In this document: positions 5,293 to 9,262 of the stretch, piece after piece | Numbering within the stretch: position 1 is the first letter of the stretch | Layout: each line of letters opens with the position of its first letter | Assembly (NCBI GenBank): GCA_031290325.1 | Contig: JAITNU010000065.1 | Coordinates: 1-9,262, forward strand | DNA: 9,262 bases | DNA from: Treponema sp. | Lineage (GTDB): Bacteria; Spirochaetota; Spirochaetia; Treponematales; Breznakiellaceae | Direction: 5' to 3' | Notes under the pieces: generated by a model | Databases searched by the model: none | What the model was told of the DNA's origin: nothing | Seen by the model: the letters and a program-made list of their open reading frames with translations, nothing else | Translations under genes and position numbers: made by a program

Positions 5293-6317
5293 AAGTAGAA
5301 GAAAAGCTCAAAACCTACCGGATATTATTCATTGACGAGGCAATCCGCTCCGGCAGGTACCCCAATTCAGAATCCCTGTCCCGGGAACTGGAGGTCAGCT
5401 CCCGTACGGTTCAGCGGTATATTGAATTCCTCCGGGACACCTACGGTGCCCCTCTGGAATACGATCATCAGAAACGGGGCTATTATTATACGAAACCAAA
5501 TTTTTTCATCAAAAGCATACTCCTCACGGAAGGGGAACTCTTTTCCCTGGCACTCTTCGGGCCGCTTCTTGAGCAATACCGGCAGACCCCGCTGGAAAAA
5601 AATCTGCAGGATATTTTTGAAAAGATCACTGCATCATTGCCGTCCAACATCTCTGTTGATGCTTCGCTATTATCTTCAAATATAAGCTTTATTCCCGATC
5701 CGCTGGTAACCATAGAACCTCGTTCTTTTCAGGCGGTTTTCACAGCCCTCAGAATCAGGAAAACCCTTGCCTTTGAATATCGTTCCCTCGCGGACACGGC
5801 CTATGAAAAACGCGAGGCTGATCCCTATCACGCAATCTGTCAGCGGGGTAACTGGTATATCATCGGTTACTGTCACACCAGAAAAGAGAACCGCCTTTTT
5901 TCCTGCTCCCGGATTCGGAACGCCAGTGTTACGAAGCGTTTATTTACGGTACCCTCTGATTTTAATCCCTGCCGGTATTTTGACAAACAAATCGGCGTTT
6001 GGGCATCGTCTCGTACTCCTTTCACGGTGGAACTGCTTTTTGAGAACGAGATCGGTACCTATGCGATTGAGCGTCAATGGCACGAAACCCAGACGGTGCG
6101 GCAAAACAAGGATGGTTCGGTCTACGTGAAATTCACCACCACTCAGATGCCAGAGGTACTTCGTCTGGTGCTGGGTCAGGGGCATACCGTAAGGGTTCTC
6201 AACCCGCCAGAATTAATCGTCCTGGTGAAAGCCGAGACTAAAAAAGTGCGGCAAATGTATGAAAAGGGAGGCTTGACAGATGATAGTGATTTCAGGGACC
6301 ATAAGAAACTGGATTGA
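5274..6317 (+). CDS. WYL-domain transcriptional regulator (HTH-WYL-WCX)
   Basis: A 347-residue DNA-binding regulator. Residues about 10-75 form a winged helix-turn-helix of the HTH_11/DeoR type, with ESLSRELEVSSRTVQRYIEFLR as helix-turn-recognition helix and the wing near RGYYYTKP. Residues about 150-225 form the WYL domain, with GNWYIIGYC (WYI at 194-196 in place of WYL) and the basic FSCSRIRN segment that in this family helps form the ligand pocket. Residues about 248-330 match a WCX dimerisation domain. WYL proteins sense small ligands, often nucleotides or nucleic acid, and many control phage-defence loci (BrxR, CapW). AAGGGG lies 6 bases before the start. The gene ends 18 bases before the first GTPase gene, so it is probably the first gene of a three-gene operon and likely binds the palindrome at 5158-5170. 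Confidence 0.9.
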   Translation: MAEEHLKVEEKLKTYRILFIDEAIRSGRYPNSESLSRELEVSSRTVQRYIEFLRDTYGAPLEYDHQKRGYYYTKPNFFIKSILLTEGELFSLALFGPLLEQYRQTPLEKNLQDIFEKITASLPSNISVDASLLSSNISFIPDPLVTIEPRSFQAVFTALRIRKTLAFEYRSLADTAYEKREADPYHAICQRGNWYIIGYCHTRKENRLFSCSRIRNASVTKRLFTVPSDFNPCRYFDKQIGVWASSRTPFTVELLFENEIGTYAIERQWHETQTVRQNKDGSVYVKFTTTQMPEVLRLVLGQGHTVRVLNPPELIVLVKAETKKVRQMYEKGGLTDDSDFRDHKKLD

Positions 6318-6335
6318 GAAATGGGGAGGTTAGGC

Positions 6336-7856
6336 ATGTTTGAGACTGATTTTACACTATTAAAGCTGGCCCGCTTTACAAAGAATTTTGTGTTTTTAAA
6401 AGAAGAAACCAGGGTGGCTTTTCTGCGGGCATTGGGTTATATCACGCACGCGCTTGAGGACGCCACGCCAGCCTATTCCCAGTTTGCAGCGGTATTGGAT
6501 ACCACTTGTACCAGGGAAACGGACATGAAGGACCTCTGTTGTCTTCTTAAAAAGAAGCACCGGACACAAAAAGGTCTTTTTGCCCCGCGTATTACCTATA
6601 AATACCTTTTTATCCTGGAAGTATTATACATATACGCCCAGTATGTTCCGTTGCAGACAATTTTCACGTCGAATCGGGAGACGGCGGATTTGCTTAGATA
6701 TCTGGGAGATGTACGATATAATGAGGCGAAAAAGCAATTCCGGCTGGGTAATAAGAAAGAAACCGAATGTCTGCTGGGTTATATCGCCGCCTGGTCTTCC
6801 GGGAAGCAGGAAGAACTTATCGAATATACCAAGAATGCAAAGCTCAGGGGATTCACCGAGACCCTTATGCCTTTAACCGAGTTTATTGTGGGGGAACAGA
6901 GCTATTACAAGCTGCCGCGGATCCATGTCTCTGTGTACGCCACTATGAGCGCCGGAAAATCGACCTTTGTAAACGCCCTTCTGGGGCACGATTATCTCCC
7001 GTCGAAGAACGAGGCTTGTACAGCAAAGATTACCTCGATTTATGACAACGATAGCATGAATTATGTTATCGGTTACACGGTTAAAAAGGGCCAGCGCACC
7101 TACAGCGCTGCTGTTACCAATGAGACTCTTGAGGCATGGAACAGCGATCCGGAGACAACCGAGGTGGTGCTGGAAGGGGACCTGGACGGATTGTGTAGTG
7201 ATACCGTGGTGTTTGTGGCCCATGACACGCCGGGGGTGAATTATTCAGGCGAGGAAGAACACCTGAAAATAACCCTGGGGCATCTGCGGGAAGTGAAGCC
7301 GGCGGCAGTGCTCTGCGTGCTGGATGCGACTCAGATGGGGACTACGGACTCCAGGAAGGCATTGCAAATGTTGCAGGAAGCCTTGACAGAAAATAAAAAA
7401 TCTGAAATACTCTTTGTCATGAATAAGGCGGATATGTTTGATCCCCAGAAAGAAAGCCTCGCCGCAGCCCTTGGCCGTATGGCGGAGGACCTTGCGGACC
7501 AGGGATTTAAGCATCCGGTCATTGTTCCTGTATCGGCGCGGGCGGCGAGGCTTTTTAAGATGGCCCTAAAAGGGAAGGGGGACGGTTTTTCGGAAAACGA
7601 AACCGATGATTTTATCCGTCTTATTCGCTATTTCTCACGGGGAGGGAACGATTTTAATGCCTTAACCACGGGGGTTCCTGAAAGGTACCCTCTGGAATCG
7701 GAATATTCAAAGATGGGGAATGGCAAGGAAATAACCATTGAGGGGAAAAATTATCCATCTGAGATGGTTAGAAAAGCGTTGCTTTGTACCGGAATACCCA
7801 CGGTTGAATATTTTTTTAACCATTATTTTAAAGAGAATAATTATGGAGGGAAATAA
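6336..7856 (+). CDS. Dynamin-like GTPase 1, GTPase domain at C-terminal half
   Basis: A 506-residue dynamin-superfamily GTPase. Residues 1-190 are helical and match nothing I recognise. The GTPase domain follows: P-loop ATMSAGKST (202-210, with A in place of the first G of GxxxxGKS), switch I threonine in NEACTAK (T229), G3 DTPG (297-300) and G4 NKAD (363-366). It ends with GIPTVEYFFNHYF, the motif that closes the GTPase domain in the partner as well, and then stops. No long helical stalk or membrane paddle follows, unlike classical dynamins. ATG 6336 is chosen because GGGGAGG (6323-6329) lies 6 bases ahead; an in-frame ATG at 6321 overlaps that site. The stop codon is directly followed by the ATG of the second GTPase, implying coupled translation and a likely stoichiometric complex. 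The natural role is unknown; phage defence or membrane repair is possible. Confidence 0.87.
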   Translation: MFETDFTLLKLARFTKNFVFLKEETRVAFLRALGYITHALEDATPAYSQFAAVLDTTCTRETDMKDLCCLLKKKHRTQKGLFAPRITYKYLFILEVLYIYAQYVPLQTIFTSNRETADLLRYLGDVRYNEAKKQFRLGNKKETECLLGYIAAWSSGKQEELIEYTKNAKLRGFTETLMPLTEFIVGEQSYYKLPRIHVSVYATMSAGKSTFVNALLGHDYLPSKNEACTAKITSIYDNDSMNYVIGYTVKKGQRTYSAAVTNETLEAWNSDPETTEVVLEGDLDGLCSDTVVFVAHDTPGVNYSGEEEHLKITLGHLREVKPAAVLCVLDATQMGTTDSRKALQMLQEALTENKKSEILFVMNKADMFDPQKESLAAALGRMAEDLADQGFKHPVIVPVSARAARLFKMALKGKGDGFSENETDDFIRLIRYFSRGGNDFNALTTGVPERYPLESEYSKMGNGKEITIEGKNYPSEMVRKALLCTGIPTVEYFFNHYFKENNYGGK

Positions 7857-9262
7857 ATGGTTGAAGTAAAGTTGTCGTATAACCCTTTTGAGGCAAAGAC
7901 AACGCTGGAGTACAAGGGAAAGCCAGAGGCCCTGTCTTGCTTTGGTGATGGAAAAAACAGCCGTCTCCAGGAATGGCTTTATGACTTCTTCCCGGACTTG
8001 AAAAAAAAGCACAACCTGGGGGAAGGGAGCGAGTGTAAGGTCTCGTTTTATGGTACCCCAGGGGATTTTGATGATCTCGGTATTGCCCGGGAGGCATTTC
8101 TCAGAGATAATCCGGGAATCCAGCTTGACCTGCAACATCTCAACCCGGAATCGAAACAGTTGGCAAGCCGGCTTAGGGACCTTAAGGCCCTGTTTGAACG
8201 GATGCAGCGGGAAAGCTCTTATGAGGAGCTGAGAGATACTAAGCTAAAGCCCCGGTTTGAAAGGGCGGTCAACTCGGAATTCGAAATCAGCGTTATTGCC
8301 ACGATGAGTAGTGGAAAGTCAACGCTGATCAATGCTATTCTGGGGCAGGAAGTTCTTCCCGCACGCAATGAAGCAACTACTGCTAAAATAGCCCGGATCA
8401 GGGATGTGGATGGAAAAGCCGATTTTACGGTTCGGGGGTTCAAGCGAAACGGCGAGGAATTGGTTCCAGTACCACCGAAAGTACCCGCTACGCCGCAGGT
8501 GTTGGAAGAGATGAACGACCAAGAGAAAAGTAAGGATATTGCCCTTATTGAGCTTGAGGGTAATATTCCCAATATCAAGTCGCGGGAAATGCGGCTCATT
8601 CTTTCCGACACGCCTGGTCCCAATAACTCAGATGATCAAGAACACGCGAAACATATCGACGAGTTGATCAAGGACGATACCTATAAGCCTATGATCATGT
8701 ACATCCTTAACGCTACCCAATTGGAAATTAACGATGACAAGGAATTGCTTGAAAAAATTGCCACGGCAATGGGAAAGAGCGGGAAGCAGAGTAAAGACCG
8801 GTTTTTGTTTGTGCTGAATAAAGCTGATGAGCTTGATCCGGGTAAAAAGGAATGCGTTGAAAAGGCAATTGAGAATTGTAAAGCATATCTTAAAAACAAC
8901 TTCGAGATCTGTGATGCGCGTATTTTTCCTGCATCAGCATTTCTGGCCAAGGTAATTCGCAAAGCTCGCGGCAAACTCCGTTCTGAAGGCAAAGAACCTG
9001 GTTATGACCTCACAGAAAACGAGGAGGATTTTCTTCCGAAGATACAGCGCTTTGTCAACACGGAGAAACGGCACTTATCCAACTTTTCTGATTTGAGTCC
9101 GTCGTGTAAAAAACAGCAAGGGGTCATGTTGCAAGACGCTATTGCGAAAAACGACCAAGCCGCCCAGGCGGAAATATATTCCGGCATACCGGCTATTGAG
9201 CTTGCCATCAACGAGTATCTTGACAAGTACGCGATCACGACCAAGATCAATCAGGCGATATT
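7857..9262 (+). CDS. Dynamin-like GTPase 2 (3' end outside window)
   Basis: Open from ATG 7857, immediately after the preceding stop, through the last base; 468 codons are visible. GGAGGG at 7844-7849, inside the end of the upstream gene, gives good initiation. Residues 1-75 look beta-rich (VKLSYNPFEAKTTLEYKG, later CKVSFYGTPGDFDDL), followed by a charged helical linker to about 140. The GTPase domain has P-loop ATMSSGKST (148-156), switch I NEATTAK (171-177), DTPG (251-254) and NKAD (321-324), then GIPAIELAINEYLDKYA near 450. It is still open, so a helical stalk may follow. The P-loop-to-switch I block is close to that of GTPase 1, so the two GTPase domains are paralogous, while the N-terminal domains differ. 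The pair resembles bacterial dynamin pairs such as LeoA/LeoBC, but identity with that family is not shown. Confidence 0.87.
   Translation, partial: MVEVKLSYNPFEAKTTLEYKGKPEALSCFGDGKNSRLQEWLYDFFPDLKKKHNLGEGSECKVSFYGTPGDFDDLGIAREAFLRDNPGIQLDLQHLNPESKQLASRLRDLKALFERMQRESSYEELRDTKLKPRFERAVNSEFEISVIATMSSGKSTLINAILGQEVLPARNEATTAKIARIRDVDGKADFTVRGFKRNGEELVPVPPKVPATPQVLEEMNDQEKSKDIALIELEGNIPNIKSREMRLILSDTPGPNNSDDQEHAKHIDELIKDDTYKPMIMYILNATQLEINDDKELLEKIATAMGKSGKQSKDRFLFVLNKADELDPGKKECVEKAIENCKAYLKNNFEICDARIFPASAFLAKVIRKARGKLRSEGKEPGYDLTENEEDFLPKIQRFVNTEKRHLSNFSDLSPSCKKQQGVMLQDAIAKNDQAAQAEIYSGIPAIELAINEYLDKYAITTKINQAI

Noticed and set aside
6321..6335. Upstream in-frame ATG for GTPase 1
   Set aside because: That ATG overlaps the GGGGAGG ribosome binding site that serves ATG 6336.

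Overview
The window looks like chromosomal DNA of a spirochaete, most likely a Treponema of the gut type. This is inference from content: a lysine/diaminopimelate pair made of LL-diaminopimelate aminotransferase and a spirochaete-style DAP decarboxylase, base composition near 50% GC by eye, strong GGAGG-type ribosome binding sites and an HPr-like protein with unusual phosphorylation sites. No 16S rRNA or other species marker is present, so the assignment is moderate at best.

Layout. Bases 1-264 hold the 3' end of an unrecognised gene on the plus strand, closed by a strong intrinsic terminator (about 289-320). Bases 390-2912 hold a minus-strand operon, lysA then dapL, driven by a good sigma-70-like promoter at 2933-2961. 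Bases 3005-5049 hold two plus-strand transcription units that start with the same element: an extended -10 promoter followed at once by an identical 36-base leader that folds into a hairpin and runs into a U-tract. The first copy precedes a MepA-like MATE efflux pump. The second overlaps the 3' end of the MATE gene and precedes a 30-codon ORF and an 88-residue HPr-like protein. The identical core and loop, with a diverged outer stem that can still pair, point to a cis-acting RNA. The pairing with a MATE pump suggests the mepA-motif (guanidine-IV) riboswitch class, but this could not be verified here.

Bases 5050-5273 are intergenic, with a weak terminator candidate, a GACAC/GTGTC palindrome in a promoter-like region and a possible 24-codon leader ORF. 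Bases 5274-9262 hold a tight three-gene operon: a helix-turn-helix/WYL-domain regulator, then two different dynamin-like GTPases, the second running off the end of the window. The two GTPases share nearly the same P-loop/switch I block but have unrelated N-terminal domains. The first ends close behind its GTPase domain, and the second continues. A WYL regulator with paired dynamin-like GTPases resembles known phage-defence layouts (WYL regulators such as BrxR and CapW; paired dynamins such as Eleos/LeoA-LeoBC). This operon is the best candidate here for an undescribed system.

How the parts work together: lysA-dapL is housekeeping lysine and peptidoglycan precursor synthesis. The two leader-controlled units probably respond to one shared signal. 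The WYL-GTPase operon is probably kept quiet by its own regulator through the upstream palindrome and may act at membranes during phage infection or envelope stress; that role is inferred from gene neighbourhood and family only.
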